From Chloroflexota bacterium (GTDB lineage: Bacteria > Chloroflexota > Anaerolineae > DTPP01): a stretch of DNA of 13,531 bases. The notes under the pieces are model-generated. The model did no database searches and was not told where the DNA came from. It was given only the letters and a program-made list of their open reading frames with translations. Positions 6,464 to 13,316 of the stretch are shown in pieces (the first letter of the stretch is position 1; each line of letters opens with the position of its first letter). The stretch covers positions 1 through 13,531 of the forward strand of contig JAAYZY010000579.1 in the NCBI GenBank assembly GCA_012514615.1, given 5' to 3'. Position numbers and translations under genes: made by a program.

Positions 6464-7387
6464 ATGACGGTTGTGGCCCCAACAACCGAGGGAAGGGAGC
6501 GCCAAACCCGCACCGTGCTGGCGGCTGCCTGGGTGGTGTTGCTGCTGGTCTCGGCCCTGCCCGACATCCCGCTGCTGGAGTTTGCTGGCGAAGCTCCTCC
6601 GTGGTTTTTCTGGGGCAAGGTGGCGCTGCTGGCTGTGGGCATCGTCGCGGGGCTGGCGTGGCCGCCGCTCCGCCCCCTGCGCCAGTTCTTCGCCATGCTC
6701 CTGGTCATCTACCTGGCCGAGCATTTGCGGGTTTGGGGGGAGATGAGCGCCCTGTGGCAGGGCTGGTTCGGGGGTGCGAGCGCCTCGTTCACTCAGGAGA
6801 TGCCGGGCATCCAGCTTATGCGTCTGGCGTTGGCGCTGATGGGCGCACTGCTGGCGCTGCGCTTCCGACCGGGGCAGTTCCACCTGGCCAAAGGGGATCT
6901 GGCAGCCCCGGCCGAGCCGGTACGCTGGCTGGGGCTCAAGCAGCCTGAGCCGTGGACGCGCCTGGGTCGCAACCTGGCCGTTTTCGTCAGCCTGGGGACG
7001 CTGGCGTTCTTGCTCTTGGCCGGGCGCCCTTCGCTGCCCATTCTGGCCCGGGCGCTGCCGTTGCTGCCGGCAGTGCTGGTGTTCGCGGCCATGAACTCGT
7101 TTGGCGAGGGGGTGACCTACAAGGCATCGTTGCTGGCCCCCTTGGGCCCGGTCGTGGGCAAGAGCCAGGCGCTGTTGCTGACAGCGGCGCTTTTCGGGCT
7201 GGGGCACTACACTGGCGTGCCCTACGGGGTGGCGGGGGTTGTCATGGCCGGCTTCTTGGGCTGGCTCATGGCCACGAGCATGTGGGAGACCAAGGGGCTC
7301 TTTCGGGCCTGGTTCATCCACTTCTTGCAGGATGTGCTGATCTTCTCCTCTATGGGCATCGGCTCCATCGTTGCCGGCAGAGGGTAG
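6464..7387 (+). CDS. CPBP-family membrane protein with degenerate active site
   Basis: A 307-residue polytopic membrane protein with hydrophobic spans at about 17-33, 51-65, 73-86, 118-133, 170-186, 192-210, 236-248 and 254-272. Its C-terminal half follows the CPBP plan: NSFGEGVTYK (211-220) stands where EExxxR is expected, FGLGHYTG supplies His248, and FIHFLQD (284-290) gives His286 and Asp290. The second catalytic Glu is Gly216 and the Arg is Lys220, so protease activity is doubtful. GGGAGGGAGGACG precedes the ATG. It follows the first CPBP gene by 66 bases, making a tandem pair. It could be a non-proteolytic or altered-specificity paralogue; the function is unknown. Confidence 0.75.
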   Translation: MTVVAPTTEGRERQTRTVLAAAWVVLLLVSALPDIPLLEFAGEAPPWFFWGKVALLAVGIVAGLAWPPLRPLRQFFAMLLVIYLAEHLRVWGEMSALWQGWFGGASASFTQEMPGIQLMRLALALMGALLALRFRPGQFHLAKGDLAAPAEPVRWLGLKQPEPWTRLGRNLAVFVSLGTLAFLLLAGRPSLPILARALPLLPAVLVFAAMNSFGEGVTYKASLLAPLGPVVGKSQALLLTAALFGLGHYTGVPYGVAGVVMAGFLGWLMATSMWETKGLFRAWFIHFLQDVLIFSSMGIGSIVAGRG

Positions 7388-7388
7388 A

Positions 7389-7398
7389 GCGTCGACGC
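7389..7398. other. 10-bp palindrome at the convergent junction
   Basis: GCGTCGACGC is a perfect 10-base palindrome 2 bases after the stop of the second CPBP gene. The rest of the 105-base gap between convergent genes (7388-7492) shows no T-run terminator in either direction. Confidence 0.25.
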
Positions 7399-7492
7399 CT
7401 GTTCCGGCACCCCTCAGGTGGAGAAGCGCGTCGGGTCCGCCCTCCGAGTATGCCTTGTCATAGGGGGAGAGCCAAGGGAGGAAGCGCTGGTC

Positions 7493-8359
7493 TCAGAAGG
7501 CGATGCGCCAGGGGTGGGTGTAGACCTGGTAGCGGTCGCCCCGTAGGTAGCCGATGAGGGTGCAGCCCAACGGCTCAGCTAACTCTACAGCCAGGGAAGT
7601 GGGCGACGAGCGGGAGGCAGCCACGGGGATGCCCAGCCGCACCGCCTTGGCCACCATGTCGTAGCTGGCCCGGCCGGTGCTCACCAACACCTTGTCGTGG
7701 AGGGGGATGCCCCGCAGCAGGCAGTGGCCGGTGGCTTTGTCCACCGCGTTGTGACGGCCCACGTCTTCCATGAGGGTGATGAGCCGCCCGTCGGCGGCGA
7801 AGACTGCCGCGGCGTGGACGCCGCCGCTCTGGCGGTAGGCGTCCTGGCCGGCCAGCATCTGCTGGCTCAGCCCGCCCAGCGCCGCTGCGGGGACCGTCGG
7901 TCCATTCCGCGGTAGGGCCGGCAGGTCGATGGCCAGTTCGCTGGCGTCCACGCGGCCGCAGCCGGCGCGCACCAAGCGGGTGACGCTGCGGCGGGGGTCA
8001 TTGGCCGGCAGGGCGCCTCTCAGCGAGATGCTCACCCGGTTGCGGGAGAGGTCCAGGGCGTCGCTGGCGGCGGCTGGGTTGAAGGCCGTCTGCCCGCAGT
8101 GCTGCACCAGCATGACGTCGGCGAAGCTGGTGATGAGCCCCTCGCCCAGGGCGAAGCCCACGGCCAGTTCCTTCTCGTAGCCGGGGGTGCGCATGAGGAT
8201 GGCCACGACCTGGTCGTTGAGGACCACTTCCAGCGGTTCTTCGCCCACCACGCTGCCCGCCACTTCCTCAGAGACGCCGCCGCGGACGCGCAAGTAGGTC
8301 CAAGGCAGGCGTTCCAGGCCCCGACGCGGCGGCTCGAAGGGATCCAAGGTCACGGCCAA
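7493..8359 (-). CDS. fdhD: Formate dehydrogenase accessory sulfurtransferase FdhD
   Basis: A 288-residue cytoplasmic protein that in characterised cases passes sulfur from a cysteine desulfurase to the bis-MGD cofactor of formate dehydrogenase. Conserved blocks are EEPLEVVLN (40-48), MRTPGYEKELAVGF (56-69), MEDVGRHNAVDK (197-208), STGRASYDMV, GIPVAASRSSPTSLAVELAE and VYTHPWRI. The usual CxxC pair in the middle is altered: RAGCGRVD keeps the first Cys (C134), but Val137 stands in the second place. The gene starts at TTG (8359) only 4 bases after AAGGAG; GTG at 8353 in the same frame has a spacing of 10, so the exact start is uncertain by two residues. It lies 24 bases after the UroD-like gene and ends the grx-uroD-fdhD operon. 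No formate dehydrogenase is encoded here. Confidence 0.92.
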   Translation of the reverse strand: MAVTLDPFEPPRRGLERLPWTYLRVRGGVSEEVAGSVVGEEPLEVVLNDQVVAILMRTPGYEKELAVGFALGEGLITSFADVMLVQHCGQTAFNPAAASDALDLSRNRVSISLRGALPANDPRRSVTRLVRAGCGRVDASELAIDLPALPRNGPTVPAAALGGLSQQMLAGQDAYRQSGGVHAAAVFAADGRLITLMEDVGRHNAVDKATGHCLLRGIPLHDKVLVSTGRASYDMVAKAVRLGIPVAASRSSPTSLAVELAEPLGCTLIGYLRGDRYQVYTHPWRIAF

Positions 8360-8383
8360 ACTGCTCCTTCTGCGGGTATCTGG

Positions 8384-9547
8384 TCAGGCGTCTTCGTGCA
8401 CCACGTCAACCACGGCGCGCAGGTTGTCGGCGGGGGTGCCGAAGGGCACCTCATCGGCAGCGCGCAAGATCAGATGTCGGCCCTGGCAGCGGCGCAGCAC
8501 GTCCCTCGTGTGCCGGCGCACGTCGGCCGGCGTGCCCCGCAGCAGCACCTCGGTGTCGATGCCGCTGATGAGGATGGCGTCATCGCCCAAGAGTTGCCAG
8601 AACTCCTCCAGTTGGGTGTCGCCCATGGAGGGCGTGGTCAACGAGTCGATGCCGTCTACGCCGATCTCCCGCAGCATGGGCAACAGGTGGCGCACGTGGC
8701 CACACATGTGGCACAGGTAGATCTTGCCGGCTTCGTGCATCAGGCGCACGTACTCGGCCAGGTAGGGCAGCACGTAGCGGGAGAACAGACGGGGCGAGAT
8801 GAGCTGGGTGGTGATGAAGGCCATGCCGGTGAGCAGGGCCGGCCCAGGCCCCTGGGCCATGAGGCGGTAGGCCTCCAGGGCTCGCTCGTGCAGCAAGTCC
8901 AGCAGCTCCTTGATGCGCCCGGGCTCGTCAGCCAGGTCGAAGATCAGGTCGGAGGCGTCCCGCACCCGGAACAGCGATACCAGGGGCTGGTCGGGGGCCC
9001 GCACCATGCAGTCGCCTCGCTCACCCAGGGTCTCCTGCTTCTGCCGAAACACCTGAGGCGTGGCCTGGTAGCGGCGCGCCTCCACCACCCGGGCCATCAC
9101 ATCGTAATCGCTGCGTTGGCCGATGGCGAAGCGGACGCGGTAGACCGCCTCGGCCGAGCCGCTGCCGGCCACCACCTCCTGGAGGTCCCCCCAGGGGGTA
9201 TGGAAGACAAAGGTCGTCTGCTCGCCGCTCCTGGCTGCCACCTTGGCCTCAACCTGGTCATCCACGGCCACGACGGTGGGTACCTCGGCGATGGGCGCGC
9301 CGCCCACGTCCCAGGTCATCTGCCACGAGAGCGCTTCCAGAAACTCCAGGCCACTGGGCAGGGGCACCAGGGAAGGGTAGCGGTAGCCGGCCTGGAGCGT
9401 CGCCCGTTGCGCCGGGGTGAGCGCGTCCAGATAGCGCGGCTGGGAGCGCAGGTAGCTATCCCCCAGCATGGGCGACCAAGGGATGCGATCGGGCTCCTGC
9501 CGCGCCCACACGGCCTGGATCTGCTGACGTGGCGTCATGGGGGACAT
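8384..9547 (-). CDS. UroD-fold (MtaA/CmuA-type) cobalamin methyltransferase-like protein
   Basis: A 387-residue protein of the uroporphyrinogen decarboxylase superfamily, closer to the methylcobalamin:CoM methyltransferase-type branch than to true HemE. Evidence: the N-terminal MTPRQQIQAVWARQEPDRIP block, the zinc motif CHMCGH (His280, Cys282), TTPSMGDTQLEEF, and the C-terminal ADEVPFGTPADNLRAVVD block. Methyltransferases of this branch bind zinc by HxC plus a Cys about 80 residues later; here that site reads RAADEVP, with Ala364 where Cys is expected, so the third ligand is missing. Tetrapyrrole decarboxylation is unlikely. The ATG at 9547 is chosen because GAGGAG lies 6 bases upstream; ATG at 9553 sits against that motif and ATG at 9538 is also in frame. 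Middle gene of the operon with glutaredoxin and fdhD; substrate unknown. Confidence 0.8.
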   Translation of the reverse strand: MSPMTPRQQIQAVWARQEPDRIPWSPMLGDSYLRSQPRYLDALTPAQRATLQAGYRYPSLVPLPSGLEFLEALSWQMTWDVGGAPIAEVPTVVAVDDQVEAKVAARSGEQTTFVFHTPWGDLQEVVAGSGSAEAVYRVRFAIGQRSDYDVMARVVEARRYQATPQVFRQKQETLGERGDCMVRAPDQPLVSLFRVRDASDLIFDLADEPGRIKELLDLLHERALEAYRLMAQGPGPALLTGMAFITTQLISPRLFSRYVLPYLAEYVRLMHEAGKIYLCHMCGHVRHLLPMLREIGVDGIDSLTTPSMGDTQLEEFWQLLGDDAILISGIDTEVLLRGTPADVRRHTRDVLRRCQGRHLILRAADEVPFGTPADNLRAVVDVVHEDA

Positions 9548-9576
9548 GGGCATCTCCTCTGCTACGTGCTACAGCC

Positions 9577-9831
9577 TCACTCCAGACCCATCTTCTGAGC
9601 CAGCTCACGGTTGGAAGGCTCCACCAGCACGGAGCCATCGGGGAATAGGATGGTGGGGACAGAGCGGCGGCCGTCGTTCAGCTCCAACACGGTGTCTGCC
9701 GCCCCTTCCACCTCCTCAATGTTGATCCACTGGTAGGGGATGCAGTGCTGGTCGAAGAACTTCTTGGCTCGAGTGCAGTCAGGGCACCACGTGGTGCCAT
9801 AGACCAGGATGGTCTGCTCTGGTTGGGGCAT
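9577..9831 (-). CDS. Glutaredoxin/mycoredoxin-like thiol-disulfide protein
   Basis: An 84-residue thioredoxin-fold protein of the glutaredoxin class. It has TTWCPDCTRAKKFF with redox Cys16 and Cys19, the cis-proline loop RSVPT (Pro59) and the C-terminal PDGSVLVEPSN block typical of the mycoredoxin-like group. An extra Cys30 is present. It should reduce disulfides or mixed disulfides in the cytoplasm; the electron donor is unknown. GGAGG lies 9 bases before the ATG and a promoter lies at 9869-9897. It is the first gene of the operon that continues into the UroD-like gene about 30 bases later and fdhD. Confidence 0.92.
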   Translation of the reverse strand: MPQPEQTILVYGTTWCPDCTRAKKFFDQHCIPYQWINIEEVEGAADTVLELNDGRRSVPTILFPDGSVLVEPSNRELAQKMGLE

Positions 9832-9868
9832 GGACGGATTCCTCCACGGCAGTGCGACAGGCTAATCC

Positions 9869-9897
9869 ATGGTACCGCAAACAGGAGCTTCCGTCAA
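9869..9897 (-). promoter_or_regulatory. Housekeeping-type promoter for the grx-uroD-fdhD operon
   Basis: Read on the - strand, TTGACG (9897-9892) and TACCAT (9874-9869) are separated by 17 bp. The -35 box matches five of six and the -10 box four of six consensus bases. Transcription would begin near 9862, about 30 bases before the glutaredoxin ATG. Confidence 0.6.
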
Positions 9898-9915
9898 GCG
9901 CCGGCTTGACAGAAG
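9888..9915. promoter_or_regulatory. 12-bp inverted repeat over the -35 region (possible operator or terminator)
   Basis: CTTCCGTCAAGC (9888-9899) and GCTTGACAGAAG (9904-9915) form arms with one mismatch around a GCCG centre. The left arm contains the -35 box of the operon promoter on the - strand. It could be a repressor or activator site, or a stem-loop ending the glycosyltransferase transcript, which stops at 10006 on the same strand. The remainder of the 174-base gap (9832-10005) shows no gene. Confidence 0.5.
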
Positions 9916-10005
9916 AGTGGCGCCCGCAGGCGCGGTGGAGCAGCGGGCTTGGATGGCGAGGGCGCGCCACACAGGGGAACGGCTCCCTGCCTACGGCCTG
10001 GGGCG

Positions 10006-11526
10006 CTAGCGCCGGCTAGGGCCGACCGGCGAGGTTAGTCGGCTGTGGGCCCTGCCGGGTGCGGTCGGCTGGACCCCGGCCCGCCGCCGCCAGACCCCTT
10101 GCAGGGGGTCGTGCAGGGCGACGAAGAAGAAGCCAGCGGCGTAGAGGATGAAGAACGGGACGGCTAGCCAGTTGCCCGTGTGCGCCGCGGCCCAGGCCAC
10201 CGCCAGAGCATAGCCGCCCAGGCCCAGCTCAACCAGCATGGTCCAGTTGGAGCGCAGGGCGTAGCCAGAGCCAGCCCACTGGCCGTGGCGGCCCGCCAGG
10301 CTGAACTTGGGGGTGCGCAAGAAGGCGCCGGGCCGCCGCAGCAAGGCTTCGACCACAGCCACCGTGTTATTCCAGGCGATGCCCACGCCTACGGCCATTA
10401 GTAGTGGCAGGGCCCGATAGCGCCGCCACCACAGGCGAGGTTCGCTGCACAGAAAGCGCTGCCCCACGGCGTAGAGCAGAGGAGGCCCCAGGCTGACCAG
10501 GCTCAAGTAGGCGAAGCGCCAGGGGATCTGCCCGCGCAGGAAGATCATGGGCAGGCTAACCAGCAGAAGCAGAAGCATCAGGGGATGCACCAGGTAGCCG
10601 CTCAGGTGCACGAGCCCGGCCAGGCGGGTGCGCCACGGGAGCCGAGCTCTCTGCAGAGGGCCGGCCAGCTTGCCCAAGCACTGGATGGACCCTTTGGCCC
10701 AGCGGAACTGTTGGCGTTTGAAGGCGGCCATCTGCGCCGGCAGCTCGGCCGGGGCCGAGACGTCCGGCAGGTAGAGGAACTGCCAGCCGCGCATCTGGGC
10801 GCGGTAGCTCAGGTCCAAGTCTTCGCAGAGGGTGCTGGCGCTCCAGCCGCCGCTGTCTTCGATGCAGGTGCGCCGCCAGGCGCCGGCCGTGCCGTTGAAC
10901 GACATGAACAGGCCGGCGCGGTTGCGCCCCACCTGTTCCACGGTGAAGTGCCCGTCCAGAGCAAGAGCCTGGGCGCTGGTGAGCAAGCTGTACTCCCGAT
11001 TGATGTGCCCCCAGCGGGTCTGCAGGCACCCCAAGCGCGGGTTGGCTGCGAAGTAGGGCACAATTCGGGTGAGGAAGCTGCGCGGAGGGACGAAATCGGC
11101 GTCGAAGAGGACGATGATCTCACCTGTGGTGTGGGGCATGGCTTCGGCCAGCGCCCCAGCTTTGAACCCGCTGCGATCGGCGCGGTGCACCAAGCGGATG
11201 TTCAGGCCGCCGGCGCGGTACTCGTCGACCATCTGAGCGACGATCTCGGTGGTCTCATCGGTGGAATCGTCCAGCACCAGTACCTGCAGCCGCTCCCGAG
11301 GGTACTCCATCCGGGCCACGGCCTGCAGCAACCGCCGCACCACCAGCCGCTCGTTGAACAGGGGGAGCTGCACGGTGACCATGGGCCACGCACCGTCGGT
11401 GGTTGGGGTGTCTGGCTCTTCATCCCAATGACGGAGGGCCAACCAAGTGAGCCAGAGGGCGTTGAAGCCGTACAGCGCCAAGAACGCTGCCGTGCATAGG
11501 TAGATTGTCTCTAGAACATTTGTCAT
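10006..11526 (-). CDS. Processive family 2 glycosyltransferase (cellulose/glucomannan synthase-like)
   Basis: A 506-residue inner-membrane enzyme that should polymerise a polysaccharide from a nucleotide sugar. Layout: N-terminal membrane helix (about 8-29), cytoplasmic GT2 domain (45-290) and about five C-terminal membrane spans (306-330, 338-358, 372-397, 430-448, 455-472). GT-A motifs are complete: VLDDSTD (D86/D87), FDAD (D142, D144), TLCEDLDLS (E235, D236) and the processive-synthase signature QQFRW (272-276). No PilZ domain is seen. The ATG at 11526 is preferred to the upstream in-frame ATG at 11640 because the protein then begins with its membrane helix and the promoter at 11589-11618 lies inside the longer frame; its Shine-Dalgarno is weak and distant. 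No partner BcsB-like gene is nearby, so the polymer is unknown. Confidence 0.9.
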   Translation of the reverse strand: MTNVLETIYLCTAAFLALYGFNALWLTWLALRHWDEEPDTPTTDGAWPMVTVQLPLFNERLVVRRLLQAVARMEYPRERLQVLVLDDSTDETTEIVAQMVDEYRAGGLNIRLVHRADRSGFKAGALAEAMPHTTGEIIVLFDADFVPPRSFLTRIVPYFAANPRLGCLQTRWGHINREYSLLTSAQALALDGHFTVEQVGRNRAGLFMSFNGTAGAWRRTCIEDSGGWSASTLCEDLDLSYRAQMRGWQFLYLPDVSAPAELPAQMAAFKRQQFRWAKGSIQCLGKLAGPLQRARLPWRTRLAGLVHLSGYLVHPLMLLLLLVSLPMIFLRGQIPWRFAYLSLVSLGPPLLYAVGQRFLCSEPRLWWRRYRALPLLMAVGVGIAWNNTVAVVEALLRRPGAFLRTPKFSLAGRHGQWAGSGYALRSNWTMLVELGLGGYALAVAWAAAHTGNWLAVPFFILYAAGFFFVALHDPLQGVWRRRAGVQPTAPGRAHSRLTSPVGPSRR

Positions 11527-11560
11527 GCCGTGGGAACCATCTCTCTCCAGAGTGAACAGG

Positions 11561-11578
11561 CCAGCCCCGCGGCTGGCT
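11561..11578 (-). promoter_or_regulatory. Hairpin in the glycosyltransferase 5' leader
   Basis: GCCAGCC and GGCTGGC form a perfect 7-bp stem with a 4-base loop, between the predicted transcription start near 11582 and the glycosyltransferase ATG at 11526. It would lie at the very 5' end of the mRNA, where it might stabilise the transcript or affect expression. Confidence 0.4.
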
Positions 11579-11588
11579 CGATAACGGC

Positions 11589-11618
11589 ATTGTACCACAG
11601 CGTCGGGGATCGCGGCAA
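11589..11618 (-). promoter_or_regulatory. Promoter for the glycosyltransferase gene
   Basis: On the - strand, TTGCCG (11618-11613) and TACAAT (11594-11589) are 18 bp apart, and a TGG upstream of the -10 gives an extended -10 (TGnTACAAT). The -10 matches five of six. Transcription would start near 11582, so the glycosyltransferase can be expressed apart from the alkyltransferase gene upstream. Confidence 0.55.
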
Positions 11619-11678
11619 GAGCGCCCCGGTCCACGAGCATGGCCCCGCAGACGCGGAGGCGGGATCGGCGGCGCGGCC

Positions 11679-12215
11679 CTACTCGTACATCCAGCGGGGA
11701 GCCAGCACCACGCCGGTCGGCGAGACGGCCACCCCCTCTTGGGCCAGCAGGGCCTGCTTCATGGGGAGACCGCCCTGGAAGCCGCCCAGGCGACCATCGT
11801 TGCGGACGGCTCGGTGGCAGGGGATGACCAGGGGGAAGGGGTTGCGGGCCAAAGCCGTGCCCACCGCCCGCGCCGCATTGGGCTGCCCCAAGTGGGCGGC
11901 GATCCGCCCGTAGCTGCTAACCCAGCCGCGGGGGATGGCGTACTCGGCCAGCAGCACGCGGCGCTGGAACGGCGAACAGCGCTCCATGGCCAGCAGCCCC
12001 AGGTCGAAGTCCACGGCCTGCCCCTGCAAGAAGCGCTGCAGCCCTTCCAGCAGCGGCTGCAACCGTGCGGGCGCCTTCGCCGGGCCCTGCGGCGGCGCCC
12101 CAGCGGGCCGGGGGAGGGCGATCCGCCACACTTGAGGGCCGCGCTCAGTCTCGGCCCAGTCCAGGCGCACCGCGCCCAAGCTCGAAGGGATCCACACTAC
12201 GTGGGTCGGCTCCAT
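11679..12215 (-). CDS. ogt: Methylated-DNA--[protein]-cysteine S-methyltransferase (MGMT/Ogt)
   Basis: A 178-residue suicide DNA-repair protein that moves alkyl groups from O6-alkylguanine in DNA to its own cysteine. The catalytic domain is clear: SPFQRRVLLAEYAIPRGWVSSYG (from 81), the helix-turn-helix with the Arg finger of RAVGTALARNP (R116), and the active-site PCHR with Cys133 in VIPCHRAV followed by GRLGGFQGG. Residues 1-75 form the usual variable N-terminal domain; no Ada Zn or AraC domain is present. The ATG at 12215 has GGGAGG 7 bases upstream. It starts 12 bases after the stop of the EEP gene and is probably translated from the same mRNA. Confidence 0.95.
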   Translation of the reverse strand: MEPTHVVWIPSSLGAVRLDWAETERGPQVWRIALPRPAGAPPQGPAKAPARLQPLLEGLQRFLQGQAVDFDLGLLAMERCSPFQRRVLLAEYAIPRGWVSSYGRIAAHLGQPNAARAVGTALARNPFPLVIPCHRAVRNDGRLGGFQGGLPMKQALLAQEGVAVSPTGVVLAPRWMYE

Positions 12216-12228
12216 GGGAGGACCTCCC
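12216..12228 (-). promoter_or_regulatory. Palindromic ribosome binding site of the alkyltransferase gene
   Basis: On the - strand GGGAGGTCCTCCC fills the whole space between the upstream stop codon and the ATG. The Shine-Dalgarno GGGAG can pair with CTCCC next to the start codon (5-bp stem, 3-base loop), which could hide the ribosome binding site unless ribosomes arriving from the upstream gene open it. Confidence 0.5.
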
Positions 12229-13283
12229 TATTGCTCGTTCAGGCTTGCGTGCAGCCCCAGCACGGCGCGCACCGGCCGATGGTCCGACAGGCCGTCCCAG
12301 GGGCCGATGGACGCGCGCAGCGGCTGCCAGTGAGGCGAAGCGAAGATGTAGTCGATGCGAATGAGCCACTGGGGGACGTAGACGCCGCCCAAACGCGGCC
12401 GCGAGCCGCCCGGGGTGACGCCGCCGGGGAAGGTGTGCCCCAGCCCCCAGCCGGCCTCCCGCCAGACGTCGGTGAGGGACCCGGCGATCAGGCGGTAGGC
12501 GCCGCTCCGTTCCGAAGCGTTGAGGTCGCCCAAGGCCAGGTAGGGGCCTGGCCGACGCTGGCTCAAGGCCACGATCTGCCCCGCCTGGCGTGCCCGGGCG
12601 GCGTCTCGCGTGGCCGGGTGCAGCAGGTCGCCGGGCGGTATGGCGTGGAAGTTCAGCACCGTCACCGGGAAGGCGTCCAGATCCAATTCCACCACCTGTG
12701 GATCGCCCACCCACCAGTCGCCCATCTCCTCATGCAAAGGCTCCAACGGGTACCGGCTGAGGATGCCCATGCCGTCGAAGTTGGCCTTGGGGGCCAGGAA
12801 CTGGTAGGGATACTCGTCGGCCAGCTCACGCTGCAGCGCCGCGGCCAGCGTCGGGTTCAGCTCTTGCAGGGCGATGAGGTCAGCCCCCGAAGCCCGCAGA
12901 GCGGCCAGCACTGGCGCCGTCTCGTCGTGGGTGGCCAGCACGTTGGCGGTGAGCACGGTGAGGGAAGGGCCGGCGGCCGAAGCCGAGACCGGCGGCGGCA
13001 GCAGGTGGCGACCGAAGAAGACCAGACCCAGTGCTGCCACCACGGCCACGCCAAGCCACAGCGATGGCCGTCGCGTCCAGGCAGCCAGCAGGGCCAGGAG
13101 GGGCAGCGGGGCAAAGAGGTAGACAGCGAAGGTGTTCAGCAGGGCCAACCACCACCACCGTTCGTGGAACAGCAGGTACAGCGCGGCCCAGCCAACCACC
13201 AACACGACGTAGCCCCAGGCCAGCCAGGGCCAGGCGCCGCAGCCTGGCAGCATCGTGTGCGGTGAACGGGTAGAGAAGGTCAT
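12228..13283 (-). CDS. Membrane-anchored endonuclease/exonuclease/phosphatase family protein
   Basis: A 351-residue protein with three N-terminal membrane spans (about 20-38, 45-68 and 75-91) followed by an EEP-fold domain (108-346). Catalytic residues of the DNase I/sphingomyelinase/inositol phosphatase superfamily are visible: TANV (N114), ALQELN (E141), GILSRYP, NFHA (H213), LGDLNA (D253, N255), IDYIFAS (D311) and the terminal LSDHRPV (D334, H335). The enzyme is therefore probably active as a Mg-dependent phosphodiesterase. With three spans the domain may face outside, like related membrane-anchored EEP proteins, so a lipid or extracellular nucleic-acid substrate is as likely as DNA. No good Shine-Dalgarno precedes ATG 13283 (AAGGAG is 16 bases away). 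It is followed by the alkyltransferase gene. Confidence 0.9.
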   Translation of the reverse strand: MTFSTRSPHTMLPGCGAWPWLAWGYVVLVVGWAALYLLFHERWWWLALLNTFAVYLFAPLPLLALLAAWTRRPSLWLGVAVVAALGLVFFGRHLLPPPVSASAAGPSLTVLTANVLATHDETAPVLAALRASGADLIALQELNPTLAAALQRELADEYPYQFLAPKANFDGMGILSRYPLEPLHEEMGDWWVGDPQVVELDLDAFPVTVLNFHAIPPGDLLHPATRDAARARQAGQIVALSQRRPGPYLALGDLNASERSGAYRLIAGSLTDVWREAGWGLGHTFPGGVTPGGSRPRLGGVYVPQWLIRIDYIFASPHWQPLRASIGPWDGLSDHRPVRAVLGLHASLNEQ

Positions 13284-13316
13284 GGTGAGTTCCGCGTCGC
13301 TCCTTGATCGTGGTGT

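Noticed and set aside
7388..7492. Bidirectional terminator between the convergent genes
   Set aside because: Only a short palindrome (7389-7398) is present; no stem-loop with a T-run in either direction.
8384..9547. True uroporphyrinogen decarboxylase HemE
   Set aside because: The protein has the HxCG zinc half-site and the C-terminal block of the methyltransferase branch and lacks the HemE N-terminal PVWxMRQAGR signature.
8099..9598. 499-codon open frame on the + strand
   Set aside because: Antisense to the UroD-like gene and fdhD; His/Gln/Gly-rich shadow translation.
9906..9934. + strand promoter starting with TTGACA at 9906
   Set aside because: No -10-like sequence follows at 16-18 bp and no + strand gene lies downstream.
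11739..13265. 508-codon open frame on the + strand
   Set aside because: Antisense to the alkyltransferase and EEP genes, whose catalytic motifs are intact; the product is low-complexity with no motif.
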